64,000 bases of DNA, taken from NCBI GenBank assembly GCA_003255065.1, contig QAOA01001366.1:263281-327280 (forward strand). Direction: 5' to 3'. The notes under the pieces are model-generated. The model worked only from the letters and a program-made list of their open reading frames with translations, was not told where the DNA came from and ran no database searches. Shown piece after piece: positions 35,082 to 48,655 of this stretch; the first letter of the stretch is position 1; each line of letters begins with the position of its first letter. The stretch is from Cercis canadensis. Lineage: Eukaryota > Streptophyta > Magnoliopsida > Fabales > Fabaceae. Position numbers and translations under genes: made by a program.

Positions 35082-38000
35082 TTATATAAACCCCAAATGA
35101 AAAGGAATGTTGTGTGGGCAGTTTAAGGCACATAGAACAATATGAGAAAGGGTGATGAATATACCTCTCCAATTGATGCATATAGAACGAAAAGTTAGCG
35201 CTGCAGGGATTAAACTTAATATGTTGGGATATATATGGAGAACATGAGCTATCTTGTGCCAATCTTCGCCTGTTTCCTCTTCACATCTCTTGGATAGCTC
35301 AGGGCAAGCGTAAATCTCCAATTTTTTCAAACTTGTAAGGTTTTGAATACTCATTGCAAGAGACACCAACCTTTTGCATTGAGAAATGGTTAGAGATTGA
35401 AGCAAGGTAAGGTTTTCCAACCAGTCAGGGAATGGTTCTAGATTTGGAAGTGAACCTAGAGATAAGGATTGCAATGAGGGAACATGTTGTAAAGCTTGTG
35501 CTAAATCTTCACCTCTGGACAACTGTGAATTGTCAAATCCTTGAGAGAAGTGAGGTATTGAAATCCTGTTGACAAGCACTTGAACTTATCACAGAGACCG
35601 AGTGCTAATGTTTGGAGAGAGTGCAAGCCTTGCAACACTTGCTCTGGAAAGTACACAAGGCTGTGGCATTGTTGGATATGCAACAATTGAAGAGCATGGT
35701 GATGAACAAGCTGAGTTGGCAGTGCCTCAAGTTTTGCATAGTTATAAATGTGGAGTTCCTTAAGACAATTAAGGTCTTGTAGCATCCCATCAGGAAACGA
35801 AGTCAGCTCTTCATCATTATTAAGCCCAAGGAATTGAAGTCCATGGAGCTTGTGAATGGAACATAGAAACAACCTCTCTGTTGATAGCTCATTGGCAGAT
35901 GGAAGGCTACGTGGGGCTATTGTATTGGTTGAACTCCAATAGCTTCTGGCATGTTTATCTATTACTAATTCACTGACAGATGGAAGGTGAGGCAAGGCCA
36001 ATTTAGGACATTGACCAATTTGCATGGTGGAAAGAGACGGGAACATGTCTTCCCCTTCTTGTTTCGATAACCCATCCAAATTTGGCAAATGAGTGATTGT
36101 AAGACACTGCAGAGATTTGAAACCTCTTGCTCTTCCACCATCATGGGATTCATCATCAATGAATCGCACATGATTCATGTTATGTATTCCAAGCTCCTTT
36201 AAAAATGGTAGTTTCCCCAGTGGTGGAAGTCGTAAGCAGTTTTGCAATCGACAAGTTCAACGTAACATAAATCCTTCAAGGTTGGATTACTCATCCAATT
36301 GGAGAAATACTCACCTTTATATCCTCCTACCCCCAAATCTTTGAGTTGTGGATAAGGCTCAAGGGCTTCAAGTACTTGCTCAACATTTTCCTGCAACTCA
36401 GACTCACCATTTTGGCCCCATGACAACAAGAAGAGATTTAGCTACTTAGCTGCCAAATTGGCTTCCTTGGCATCCATCACACTTGTTACTCTCTCCAAAT
36501 GCTTGATATGGAGATCTCCCTTGAGCTTCAAATGTCCCAATTCTGCCAATAGGCATCCTCTCCTGTTGGAAACAACGTAAATGTTTAAAGTTCTCAAGCA
36601 AGTTAACTGGCCCATCTCTGGGGCCATGCTTGATAATGATCTGCACCCTCTCATGTGTAGACAACTGAGAGTTTTTAGGCATTTCATCTTTTTGGGTAAC
36701 TTTTTGAGTTGACGACAAGAGTCCAAGTTCAAAATCTGCATTTCATCAAGAAGTGTTTTGAAATCACCATAGGAAAGGTTCAAGTACCTTAGATGTTTCA
36801 AACGGCTTATAGAAGATTTTCACTACTTGTAGTCGACTCACGTGAAGAACCTGCAAATAATAGAATTTCACTAAATCAGGTGAAGATGGGCTATGTCCAT
36901 AATGGAATATGATGTAGGTCCTTAAGGATTGAAGTTGATGTGCGGACAAAGAACCATAGACCTTAGATGATAGATTAGCATGATAAAATGAGAGATGGCG
37001 AATTGTTCTAGATTGATCACTTGACTTACAATCATCCATAATGCAGCACGCTTCCACCATAATCCACTGGGCAAGATCATGAACCAGGTCATGCACCTAG
37101 AATTTTACAATGTTGCCAAACTCATCTCTTACAAGGTCTTGAAAATATGATCTCCAACACAGTTAATTGCATACCTGATTACCAATGTCTTTGGCCATGA
37201 GTCTTCCACTAGATGAGAAGAATTTATTAGCTATCCAAAGATGAACGAGGAACTCTTTTTCAATTCTAAAATCTTTAGGGAATATAGCACAATAGGCAAA
37301 GCATTGTCTCAAATTTAATGGTAAATTCAAGTAACTTAATCTCAAGGCAGGTAATATGGAATTCTGAGATTCTGGTAGGTCCCATAGCTTGCTTTCCTTG
37401 ATATAAAGCCATTCTTTTTTATCACTTTTGAAGCACAAAAGGCCTCCAAGTGATTTTGCTGCAAGAGGTACCCCACCACACTTTTTCACTATCTCCTTCC
37501 CTATAGGCACAAGCTCTGCATGTTCTTCATTGCCCATTCCAAATGAACGTTCTTTGAACAATGACCAACAATCATCTTTTGATAAAGTTGATAATTTATG
37601 GGGAGGCCATATGCCCATGATAGATGCAACTCTCAAAACCCAAGTAGTGACAACAATTGAAGCAGCTTTTGATCCACATGCCAACACGTATTTCAACCTA
37701 TCCCAATTGTCTTGGTCTTCATTCCACACATCGTCCAAAACAAGCAAATACCTTTTCTTATGAAGCTTTTCTTGCACTCGTCTCTGCAATGACTCTAAAT
37801 TGAAATCCTAATAGGCATGACCTGATGTTGATACTATAATGGCTTTCAACAACGTCTTTAATTTGAAATCTATTGAAACACAAACCCAAATTTTGAGCTC
37901 AAAATGGTTAGATATCTCGTCATCATTGAAAACAAGTTGAGCAAGTGTGGTCTTTCCAAGTCCACCAATACCAAGAATGGTGTAGACTGATACATCCTCC

Positions 38001-38553
38001 GAATTAGAAGCATTGCCAATCAAAAAGTGTACTATCTTTTCCTTGTCTTCTTCTCTTCCATAAACTTGAGACTGGGCAATGACAGAGGTGGTTTCACGCC
38101 ACTCCATGACTTGAGCTTTCTTCTCTATAACTACCTCAGATAAATGAAACTTAATCCTTTCTTGAGCAATTTCATCTATACATCTTTCATTTTTTTAGCA
38201 ATTTCATGACGAAACAAAACATTCTTAGGATGAAGAGAGGATAGGAAAGAGTTTGTGTTTTACTCACAGATCCATGCTTGAGTCCTTGATACTCCAATCG
38301 AAGGGCTTCTGTGGAGATCTCATCCAAGACTTCATCCAGGTGGTGAGCTGCATCTTTAAGCTTGTGCAGCCAATTTCTGATGGCTCGGTCTGTGAGTTGC
38401 TTCTCTTCAGCATCTTCAAGCACAGCCCGGATAGTGGAGAGTATGCTGGAAAGCCTTTTTCATTTCTTGCTTAGCACCGAAAAACAATCCAAGCTCCTTC
38501 TGAATGAGTGAGCTCAAGTTCTCCAGCAAAACTTCAAGGATAGCATCAGCCAT
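35082..38553 (-). pseudogene. CC-NBS-LRR disease resistance gene (RGA type), broken
   Basis: All parts of a coiled-coil NLR immune receptor are present in order but in different frames. N-terminus MADAILEVLLENLSSLIQKE at 38553; EDAEEKQLTDRAIRNWLHKL and HLDEVLDEISTEAL of the Rx-N domain; P-loop GIGGLGKTTLAQLVF near 37950-37980; kinase-2 YLLVLDDVWNEDQDNWDRLK near 37730; GGVPLAAKSLGGLL; RNBS-D CFAYCAIFPKDFRIEKEF near 37290; MHDLVHDLAQW at 37096; then LRRs (LTSLKDLTIHSCPE, LENLTLLQSLTISQC) and the tail CEEETGEDWHKIAHV near 35270. Comparing frames shows about five frameshifts (near 38430, 38200, 36790, 36230 and 35550) and three in-frame stops (near 37805, 37160 and 36440). Neighbouring genes are intact, so sequencing error is an unlikely cause. 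Such genes sense pathogen effectors; this copy should not make a full receptor. Confidence 0.9.
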
Positions 38554-38931
38554 TTTTGGATTCGCAAAATGAAATGCAAGAAAGCAACAAGGTTGCTGGA
38601 CGCTTATGAATATATCAATGGAAGTTATTGATAAGAGATTCATTGAAGTATCGAACCAACTTATTAGCCTCGCGTAGACTCTTAGTCAAAAAGCAACTTT
38701 CTGAACTGGCTCATTAATTTATGTATTTTTGGAACATTTGTTGAGGTTGCACTGTTCAAGGAATCAATTCAGGGGAGTTTCTGTGCTACCCATGTGGGGT
38801 TTTACCTCAATGACATTTGGGGTGGAACGAAATTTCAATTTTGGTATCACGCCAACGTCTCAAAAAATTATATTTTTAAATTGTTGATAAAACACTGTCG
38901 TTCTGTTCACTGACCGTTTTCGCACCTTTGA
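38554..38931. promoter_or_regulatory. Short divergent intergenic region
   Basis: Only 378 bases separate the start of the NLR pseudogene (minus) from the first ATG of the NSUN6-like gene (plus), so it must hold the promoter and leader of the methyltransferase gene. I see no clear TATA box. Confidence 0.45.
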
Positions 38932-41900
38932 ATGAAGAAGGCGAGGGTTTTACTCAAAACCCTTTGCAGTTGCAGAAGAACCTTCCAAACTACAAACCTT
39001 GCTGCTCAACAGATGGAGGATTTCTCGAAGCGATATTCTTACAACCCAACTCTGCAATGGAACCCTCAAGTGGAAGACTACTTCGTCAAAGCTTATGGGG
39101 CTGACCATTTTTCTCGTATCTCTAAAGCTTTAACGTAATTTAATTTACCTCCTCAAATTTTCACATCTTTCTTCTTCCTTTCAATGCTATGTCTAAAACT
39201 TTTTCTCTTAATTTCTATTTTGATTGCATTTTTGTTCAGCAGTATGTACTTAGTTGTAGCTTGTTTTGTTAATTACTTCTTATTAGAATGCAAAGCAAGA
39301 AAAACTGTATTTGGGTATTTAATAATTTTTTGAATTTTCGTTAGTGTTTAATTTTATTTCTTTTTTACCTCTATTATGTCAATTCTAAGTCGCTAATGTA
39401 TGTGGCTGGGGTACCCGTGCAACTTGGAAATGTACAATTTACATCAGTGATTATGAATTTCCTAGCTTGTATCTTAAAATTCATTTTTGAATATGAATGA
39501 TGATTAAGGATTGCTAAATCTCTCAGGCGCCCATCTCGCTACTCTTGTATACGAGTAAATACAATCAGGTCTACAAGTNATTTCTATTTTGATTGCATTT
39601 TTTTTTCAGCAGTATGTACTTAGTTGTAGCTTGTTTTGTTAATTACTTCTTATTAGAATGCAAAGCAAGAAAAGCTGTATTTGGGTATTTAATAATTTTT
39701 TGAATTTTCGTTAGTGTTTAATTTTATTTCTTTTTTACCTCCATTATGTCAATTCTAAGTCGCTAATGTATGTGGCTGGGGTACCCGTGCAACTTGGAAA
39801 TGTACAATTTACATCAGTGATTATGAATTTCCTAGCTTGTATCTTAAAATTCATTTTTGAATATGAATGATGATTAAGGATTGCTAAATCTCTCAGGCGC
39901 CCATCTCGCTACTCTTGTATACGAGTAAATACAATCAGGTCTACAAGTGATGCCGTAATTGAGAAGCTACAGGAAGTTACGAAGGAAACAGGGTCTGAGA
40001 ATGCCACTAAATGCAGACGTTTAAGTAATAGTGATGTTGTAAATTTTGATTTGGACTCAAAGCAGCAATTTTTTTCCAGAGATGCTGATAATTCCCATAA
40101 TTCAGAATACATTGGGGATATAGCATTGGGACTAACTGAAAATGAGGCCAATCCTTTGAAGGAGTGTTTCCAGGCTGGTCCTATTTCTAAATGTCAGCTT
40201 CCTGGTCTAGATTATGTACTATTTGTTTGGGGTTCAGGGCCTCACAACATTGATTATGATTATGCACATGACAGACCTCTGAAGGAGGTTATTGTTAGTA
40301 GGAAATGCGCTGAGGCTGTTCTTCGGGGTGCTCAGGTATTTTCTTTCCTTATAAAACTAGTAATGCCATTTCTTATACATATAATTTTGAGGAGATGTTT
40401 CTATTTGTTCATTTTCTGTATGCTAGATTCTACAGATCACATCTGCACCAAAAATTTGCTGTCTGTCCGATGTCTTCTTTGTCCTAGTTTTCAGCATGGT
40501 TGCCTTACTCTGCAAACATAAAACTCTGCTTTCATACCTTTTAGATTCTGAACCAAACTTGGGCATTGGAAACACATAATTACTATTTGAGAATTGAAGT
40601 ATTAGCCCGATTGTTATATATATATATATGAGATGATATCAATACCAATATTATAATTTGGAGAAGAAAAATGATAAAAAGAGTAAAAGAAGAAGAAAAA
40701 AGTAAATTTATTTGAACAGAAAGTCAGAAACACAGTGAGAAGTTAATTCAAGGGAGGAAATGTGGATGTGATTCCGGCGTTTGAATTTCAGATACCTTTT
40801 AAATACTAATTTATAAATTGACAATTTCTTTTGTTGTTTTTAACAAGTTTCTTGAATACTGCTGTCATTAAGTCAATTTATCACATGAAAGGAGACCTTT
40901 TATCCAAAAAATGATGATGTGGAAGAAGACAAAAACAGTATAGAGACCATTAAAAAGAGCTTCACTTGTGTAGGTTATGTTTTGTTGTACTGGTTTCAAG
41001 ATGATTGCATTCTGAACAATGATCACTTCTTTCTCTTAGAACTTAATATGACCTCTGAGTGATGGTGAGTGGATATTCTTTACTTTACTTTACTTCTAAT
41101 GATAGTTTTTGTTTAGATATATGTCCCTGGTGTGATGGCTTGCAGTGGTCATGTTGAGAAAGGAGAGATGGTTGCAGTCTCAGTTGCTGTGGAGCAGCCT
41201 GGTCTTGATGGGGGATGGAGTATTGGTATGACACGTGGCACTGTTCTACAAGGATCACAGGCAGGTAAAAGTATATTTTCTATCTAGACTATGGACATAG
41301 TTTGGAAGACTTCTTGGTTTAATCTTAACCGTTTTGTCCTTGGCCCCTAATACGAAAATAAAAAAAACTGAAACAACATAGTTATTTATATATAGTGAAG
41401 TACCACTCAGGGTCCTGTAATTTCTTATTCAAATAGACATGGCATCTTTATTTTTTTTCTGTTTTGTTTTGTCTTTGCAACAATGACTTTGAATGAAATC
41501 AGGTTTTAAATAAGAAAATATAAGTAGTCTATTTCTTGAAGTAATGCAGGACATGTAAAGGCTTTTGCTTATAATGATAATCTTTTGGTTTTGAAGATAA
41601 ATGCTTCCATTCAAGTAAAATGGATTTATTTGGGGAGGATCTGGGTGTTTAACAGAGTTTCTTCTTATCTTACAGATCCATATCATCTTGAACGAAGTGG
41701 GCTGTATATCGGCCGAGGAACAACAATGATGTCAAGGGCTGGAATGTTCCGAGTTTCTGAAGGAGTTGCTGTGGATATGAAGGAGAGAGTATATGAACTT
41801 CCTTCTTTTCATAGTAAAATTCATCTTATCCAGATGTGCTTGATTGTGATATTATAATATTAATTTTTGGATTGATTCTCTTTCACTTTCCATTTTCTCA

Positions 41901-44900
41901 TTTGTGTTTTCTTCCTTTTCTTTGTTAAGTTATTTTTGCATGCTGTGACAGTTTGATGTTTTGTCATGCTTTGTAATATATTTATTTTCTTCTTTTTATT
42001 ATGCTTGGTATTGGTAATTTAATGTACNTTCTCATTTGTGTTTACTTCCTTTTCTTTGTTAAGTTATTTTTGCATGCTGTGACAGTTTGATGTTTTGTCA
42101 TGCTTTGTAATATATTTATTTTCTTCTTTTTATTATGCTTGGTATTGGTAATTTAATGTACCTACTTTATTTTTCAAAAAATTAAATATGTTTACCTTTC
42201 TTTCTCTTTCTTACCTACTGGCTGTCTGTTAGCCTTTTGCTGCTTTAGGCTTGGTTGAATTAACTTGGGCTTACTCAATTGACATATTTTATTTATAAAA
42301 TAAAATGGGCCAATGTTAAGAAAATTATATTTTTTCTTTACCAATAGATTTGTACAGGGCAATCATCTTTACCTGTGAGCTAATCGGTTTTTATTTGTGA
42401 TTAGAATTAGATTGTGATCATAATCTTCTTATTAAGATTAGAGTTTTGTGTGAAGAGGGAGTTGGAAAGATGTCTCTTTTCTTTTGGATTCCTATTCTCT
42501 CTCTCACTCTCTCTTTTCAGTCTTTTAACAGTTGGAAATGGAACTGAAAATTGAAGAATGTCCAGTATTTGTGTTGTAGTTAGGGCTCTAGAATCCTTTG
42601 AAGGATTGATACCTGGGTCATTTTGCCATTTCTCAAGACGGATTAAAAAATGGCTTCTGTTCTGTCTCAAAATGGGATGTCAGGTTTTGTGAGAGACTTT
42701 CTTGTTTGGGAAGTGGATGGGGGCTTTTGTCCTGTTCCTTCGTGAGATTTGTAACTTCATATAGAAAACATAATCTGTTGGGGCTTGGATAAGAATAGTT
42801 TCTTCTAAGCTAAGAGCTCCTTTAATTGTCTGGTTAATTAAGGAACATAAGTTTTCCCAGGACAATCTGTCTGTGCAGCAAGTATTTCATTGGAGGCTTC
42901 TAAACAAGGCCTAGCCTTTTGAGGAGGCGTTTCAGGGTTGGAACTGCAGAGGAGAAAAGGATGACAGTGGATAAAATAGAGTGTTCCATTGTGTTAAGCT
43001 GTATAATTTGATCTATTCAGTTGGTAAGACATAGAAGAGTCTTCAAGGGAGAAAGTAGTACCATAGAACAAAAGGTCTCAAACATGCTTTCTCTTGAATT
43101 TTTATAATTGGCCTCTACTTCTTTTCATGGGCAAGGAGTTTCTTATAATCTTATGTAATCTTTTTGGAGTTGATCTCTCAGTTTGAATAGTCATTTTAGT
43201 TGTTATTTTTTTTTTCTTATTTTTGTGACTTCGCCTATGTTTTTATTTATTTATTTATTTTTAAATTTCTCTCCCCTTTTAGAAGCTCCATTCTGTATGC
43301 TCTCGAGAACCTGGGATCACCTCCTTGGTCTCTGCTATGTATATGCGTGTATGTCTGTGTATTTGTTGGTTTGTGAAATTATCAGTATTTATGGAATTGT
43401 ATACATGCTGATAGTGGCTTATCATTTCGTTTTGGTTTTCCAGATGTGCTTGAGGGAGAAATATTTCTTCAGAACCTGCCAAGCATCATTGCTGCTCATG
43501 CTTTAGGTATGTAAGTTATAGACTCATTTCACTGTTTTTGGAGTGGTTTACAAGTCCCCCCCCCTTTTTTTTTTCTTTTGGAATACTTTTTGAATGCTTT
43601 CACACTTATTTTTTTGTAACTCATATTTTCAAGTCTTTCACACTTATACAGAATTGATATGCTTAAACAGAAAACATTTCAAGGTGATTATTGTAGCACA
43701 CAGCTTTTAAAAGTTTGGAGGGTAATCTGTGCATTGACTAGAGCTAGAGGAGGTTTTTTGGAATTTACCCTGAAACTATATGATTATAGAGCTGTTTTGC
43801 TCCTTGTCGATGACATTTAAACATTTAACTTTCTTTATAGCTATTATTCACCATTGTGTTTGTTTAAACAAATCTTGCAGTGTTAGTTCATTCCTCTTTT
43901 TTTTTTTTTTTTTTTAAATTTTCANTTTTCTTTAAATTTTCACACTTACAATGCAATGCGTGATCAAATAATGCTAGATTTGTAATTTAAGAGTTCAAAG
44001 TGATCTTCTACTCAAGTGTAATATTCTCTTTTTCTGGATTCATTGTTATCTGCTTTTTATGCAGATCCACAAAAGGGTGAGCGGATACTGGACATGTGTG
44101 CAGCACCAGGAGGGAAAACAACTGCAATTGCAATACTTATGCAGGACAAAGGGGAGATCATTGCATGTGATAGATCTCATAACAAGGTGGAAATTCTGAA
44201 CTTCAATAAATGCTTGTCATTCCTACCTTGTCATGTAATACCTATCACGTGGAATAACCTGATATAATTGATCTGCTGGCTGTGGCTCATTTATCTAATC
44301 TGAAGAGTTCTTAACTTCTTACAGAGTTTTGACTGGATTGTTTCTTGATTTGAGTATATCTATGGTGACTGGATGTGCTAGAACAATGCTTCTGCTTGCA
44401 TAAATATACTTGGTCTATTTCAAAATTTTCTTAAAGGATGAAAAGGTCTTCACTTTTATGGTGTTTTCAATTGTTGCTTTACCCCTATTTCTCGGTATTT
44501 AGAGTCATTCTTTTTATTTCTCATAATTTTAGTAAATAAATGATTAAAATGAAAGCCCTTATTTGAGTCTTGATAGACTTTTGCCATTTACTGGCAAAGC
44601 CAACTTCAAAGTTTAGGTTTGTTATCTGAATTTATTTTCAGTATAATCATTGAGTGATTTATCATGCCTGATTTGGTATGTCATGTTATTTTTGTCTTAT
44701 GCTAATTCAAATTCTGCTCGGTTTTCACTAGTTGTGGATTATGGAACATTCTGTTTGGTTTGGAAGCCTTTATTTTATAATAGGAATGCTTTTTTTTTTT
44801 CCCTTTCTACATTATCATTTTATTGATCCTCCTATGTTTGTTTTATTAATTAATATCTATTCTCTGTTTATGTTTTTAATTATGACAAAATCATTTCTCA

Positions 44901-47900
44901 AATTCTCAAACTAAGAGGTGGTTGTTGGACTGCCAACTAACTAAAAGACGTGCTTTATCCATTTGGAACTTTTTTGGTCCCTTGGCTGCATTCATTTATG
45001 GCTCCCTTTCTAACAAATGTGTGATATGGAATTCACTCTAGTTGAAACTGGAAATAACTAGAATTCAAGTAAAATTCCTAACCCCCCAATTATCAGTTCC
45101 TTTTATTGGGGATTTTCATCTGATGCTTCTTTTATGCTTTATGGCTGACTAGGTGCTGGATATTCAGAAATTGGCAGCAGAAATGGGTTTGAATTGCATA
45201 AAAACCTTCAAATTAGATGCTCTTAAAGCTGTTTGTCGAGAAAATGAATCAGATAACATGATCAGTCCAGGCTGCAATAATGCCAATAATGGTGTAATGA
45301 ATCAAGGCTCTGACTCACCAACTTTGCATGTGGAAAGAATATCATCTATTGACACAGAAAGCTCAATGACTAAGAAGACTAAGCAGGAAAATGGTAGGTA
45401 CGTTCTATTCCTCTAATTGCTAATTGCTGTGCATTTAGACACGGAAACAAGCATTAACAAGGGTCTGATTAGTTTATATTATTAAATATTTGTCTGAAGA
45501 ATTTGTTTCATAAGAAAGAAGATAATGATGAAATATTTGGTGTATTGAGAATTTAGGGTGTGCTTGCATGTATAATTATGGCATATCAAGAAATCAAAAA
45601 AATTTCTGATCCCATCTATGCCAAATTTTGCTACTTTTGGAGTTTTTGAGAAAAAGAAAAGAATGTGTTGCTCATTAATTCACTGAATCTCCATGTTTGA
45701 TTTCATCTTTGATATGGATAGTGGTTCTTTCCTGTTTTGTGTTTGTTTCAAACATGAATAATTTTTCTCCATCAACATTTTACAAATATATTTTTAAATA
45801 ATTCAACAATAGGTGACGGTGAAAAGGCAAATGAAAGAGCTTATGTTAGCAAAGCGGACATCCGGAAGAACATGCGAAGAGTGCGAAATGGACCTGGAAG
45901 GAATCAAAGCCAGGGTGGTAGGGTTGAAAATTCAAAAGGATTTTCTGCTAACAGTTTTGATAGAGTTCTTCTTGATGCTCCATGTTCTGCTCTTGGGTTA
46001 AGGCCTCGATTATTTGCTAGAGAGGTATGAGTGGGACAGTCAATTGAATTCTTGTACCTACTTGTATATCAATATGCATATATAAAGAGCTATGTCACAC
46101 ATAGATGCATATATCAATAAGGAGTGGAGACCCATTTACCTTATAGTAAGAGTTGGATCCTTCTCACTTTTCTTTGCATAGTAAATATTGTACTTGTCTA
46201 CTATTGAAAATTTGAAACCATTACTAGCAAATGGATGTGAAATCATATGTATGTCATTCAGTGCTGTTTTTAGTCTGAATCCTATCATTTCAGATTTGGT
46301 GTCTGAATGGTCAGATCATAATGTCAACGGTCATATCACTTGATGACTTTAGCACCTTGAGGTCTGGAGAATGATTGAGGATTCGTTGTCTAGTCTCTAA
46401 TTAGGTTCAAAGACTAGGAATTTATAGTGAAGCCCTTTTGCTTGAACATGGATGTATAAGCGTAGAAAGTTAAAAACAAAAGTTTGAATTATGGTGTGTA
46501 ATTAATTCAATAACACCAAGTTATCTTTTCTTTATGCTGGTTATATGTTTTAATATCTTATATAACTTCTAATACAGAAAGAAAAAGAAAAAAAAGAAAT
46601 AAAATAAGAACCTCTACTGACTAGTGGAGAAGTTCAGAAATCTTAATACAATGCCTTGTTTATGACAGGAAACAATTGAATCCTTAAGAAAGCATGCAAA
46701 GTACCAAAGAAGGATGTTTGACCAGGCAGTTCAATTAGCTCGCCCTGGTGGAGTGATTGTGTATTCCACGTAAGTATGTGCACAATATTTTGTTGATCAT
46801 ATTATTCTGTGCATGTTTAAACCAAAAAAAAAAAAAAGCAAAAGGAAATTTGCTTCACAATGAGATAAGTTATTTTTATGACATTTTTATCTAAATTTGT
46901 GATTCTGCAGCAATTCTCATTCTCTTGCATATTACTTTGCATACTCGTGTCCTGGGTTCTAATCAGTATAAGGATATGGGGAAAGGAATAGAAGATGTCA
47001 ACCTCCCATGGCCTGACCATTTAATATTTCTTAGAATCTGCAATTTATTTGATTCTGGGATGGAGTTTCCTCGTCAATAGGAGTCCTAAACATTTTTGTT
47101 GGGTTGTTGCATTGGAACACATTGAGGGGATCCATCCCTCTCTCTCTCTTACTCTGTTTTGTTCATATATACTAGCATTCTGGGTAACTGGCACTATCAA
47201 GTATCGATAACTTTGATTTCCAATATGTATCAAATATCAATAACTTTGATTTGCACTATCAAGTACCAAATATCTGTTGCAGATAAGCTATAGGTACAGC
47301 AATATACATGATTTTGCATATATTTAATAATTTGCATGTAAATTTTCTTGAAATTTGTTGTGACCATGTCCTGTGATCAATCCATTATGTTTTTTTGGAT
47401 ACAGTGTTCAATAAGTTATATTTTTATTATTTTGTTTCTATCTCGTTTCTGTTAAACTGCACTGCTGATGCTACTGTCCTCACTTTGTTAGGTGTACGAT
47501 AAATCCTAGTGAGAATGAAGCATTGGTTCGATATGCTTTGGATACCTATAAATTTCTCTCATTGGCTCCACAGGTTTAGACCCGTGTCACCTTTCGATTT
47601 CCTATTTCTTTCTGGCATTTGATAAGGATTCAAGAAGCCGAAGGTTGAATTGCCAGCTTAAAAATTTGATTAATAAAGTGAAGTGTGGTGTCTCTTCTTG
47701 ATAATTGGCTAATTAATGGGGTTACAAGAATGCAACAGACATCTATATACTTACGCACACACACATTCTTTGAAGATAGGAAAGTACTAAACACAATACA
47801 TTATTATGATAAAATATATTTTCTTACAGTTATTTGTGGCTATAAGATTCTACTTTTGATGTTCATTTTGCCTGCCATGGATTAACATAACATGGTTGAT

Positions 47901-48655
47901 TTATTCAAATGTGATCTTTTATTTGTTCCAGCAACCTAGAATTGGAGGTCCTGGACTTGCTGGTCGCTGTGAATTTCCTGATGGATATGTAGAGTAAGTA
48001 ACTTTATCCATTTCTAAGTAATTGTGGATGTCTCTCATTGGCGATAATCTTTGCTTTGTTTTAGATTTTTGTGGCATAGTATCTCAGTACTTGTAGTAGT
48101 TACTGAGCATATAGCTTTCTGAATGATGAAAAGAATTACGTGCAGATCTTGATTGATTTTCTATAAAATAGATGAACAAAGCAAACTCTAGTAGGGGACA
48201 AGGTTGAACTGAGTTGATGTTGGGTCAAAATATGTCTGACACTTAATGTTTTGTATGTCTGCCATTGTTCTACAACATCTGTATCGTTTTGTTCTACAAT
48301 ATAAACAAAAAGAACATGGCCATGCCATTTTATTCAGAAAAAAAAAAATAGAAAAAGAAAAAAAAGGCCAAGCCGTTGGGCACTCTTAACTGCAACTTCA
48401 AATATTTACTTATGTAGGACAACCTAAAATTATATTAGAATGTACAGAAATAAGCATATCACTCTTTATTTGACTAAGCATGAGATATTTAATATTGTAA
48501 TCAATGAAATTATGGAAATATTTATTTTCTTACTGTATAGGGAGTGGTTAAGACCTGGTGAGGAAGAACTTGTGCAGAGGTTTGATCCATCATCCCCTCT
48601 TGATACAATTGGATTTTTCATTGCTAAATTTGTCGTGGGATCTAAAGATGCCTGA
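38932..48655 (+). CDS. NSUN6-like RNA cytosine-5 methyltransferase with PUA domain
   Basis: Twelve exons splice cleanly: 38932-39134, 39897-40335, 41117-41264, 41676-41813, 43444-43506, 44065-44186, 45153-45393, 45813-46024, 46669-46769, 47492-47573, 47932-47993, 48541-48655. Total 1926 bases, 641 residues. The enzyme transfers methyl from S-adenosylmethionine to cytosine C5 in RNA (tRNA for animal NSUN6). A PUA domain lies about residues 190-300 (LRGAQIYVPGVMACSGHVEK, RSGLYIGRGTTMMSRAGMFR). The SAM motif is ILDMCAAPGGKTTAIA near 337-352. The two catalytic cysteines are in LLDAPCSALGLRP (Cys509) and VYSTCTINPSENEALV (Cys557). The order and exon content resemble Arabidopsis At1g06560. A second in-frame ATG at 39013 (residue 28) starts MEDFSKRYSYNPTLQWNPQV, more like the family's usual N-terminus; the first 27 residues resemble an organelle presequence. 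Introns 1 and 4 contain duplicated blocks around Ns that are probably assembly artefacts. Confidence 0.94.
39211..39949. repeat. About 369-bp duplication around a single N (39579)
   Basis: Copies 39211-39578 and 39580-39949 differ at only a few bases (AAAAACTG/AAAAGCTG, CTCTATT/CTCCATT, a T-run length). The duplicated block includes the start of exon 2 of the NSUN6-like gene (39527-39578 repeats 39897-39948). Unmerged haplotype contigs are the likely cause. Confidence 0.9.
41895..42161. repeat. 133-bp duplication around a single N (42028)
   Basis: Copies 41895-42027 and 42029-42161 in intron 4 of the NSUN6-like gene are almost identical (GTGTTTTCTTCC/GTGTTTACTTCC). Confidence 0.9.

Noticed and set aside
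22256-42161. True tandem duplications at the single-N sites
   Set aside because: A lone N exactly between each pair and the SNP-level differences fit unmerged haplotype contigs better than many independent tandem duplications.
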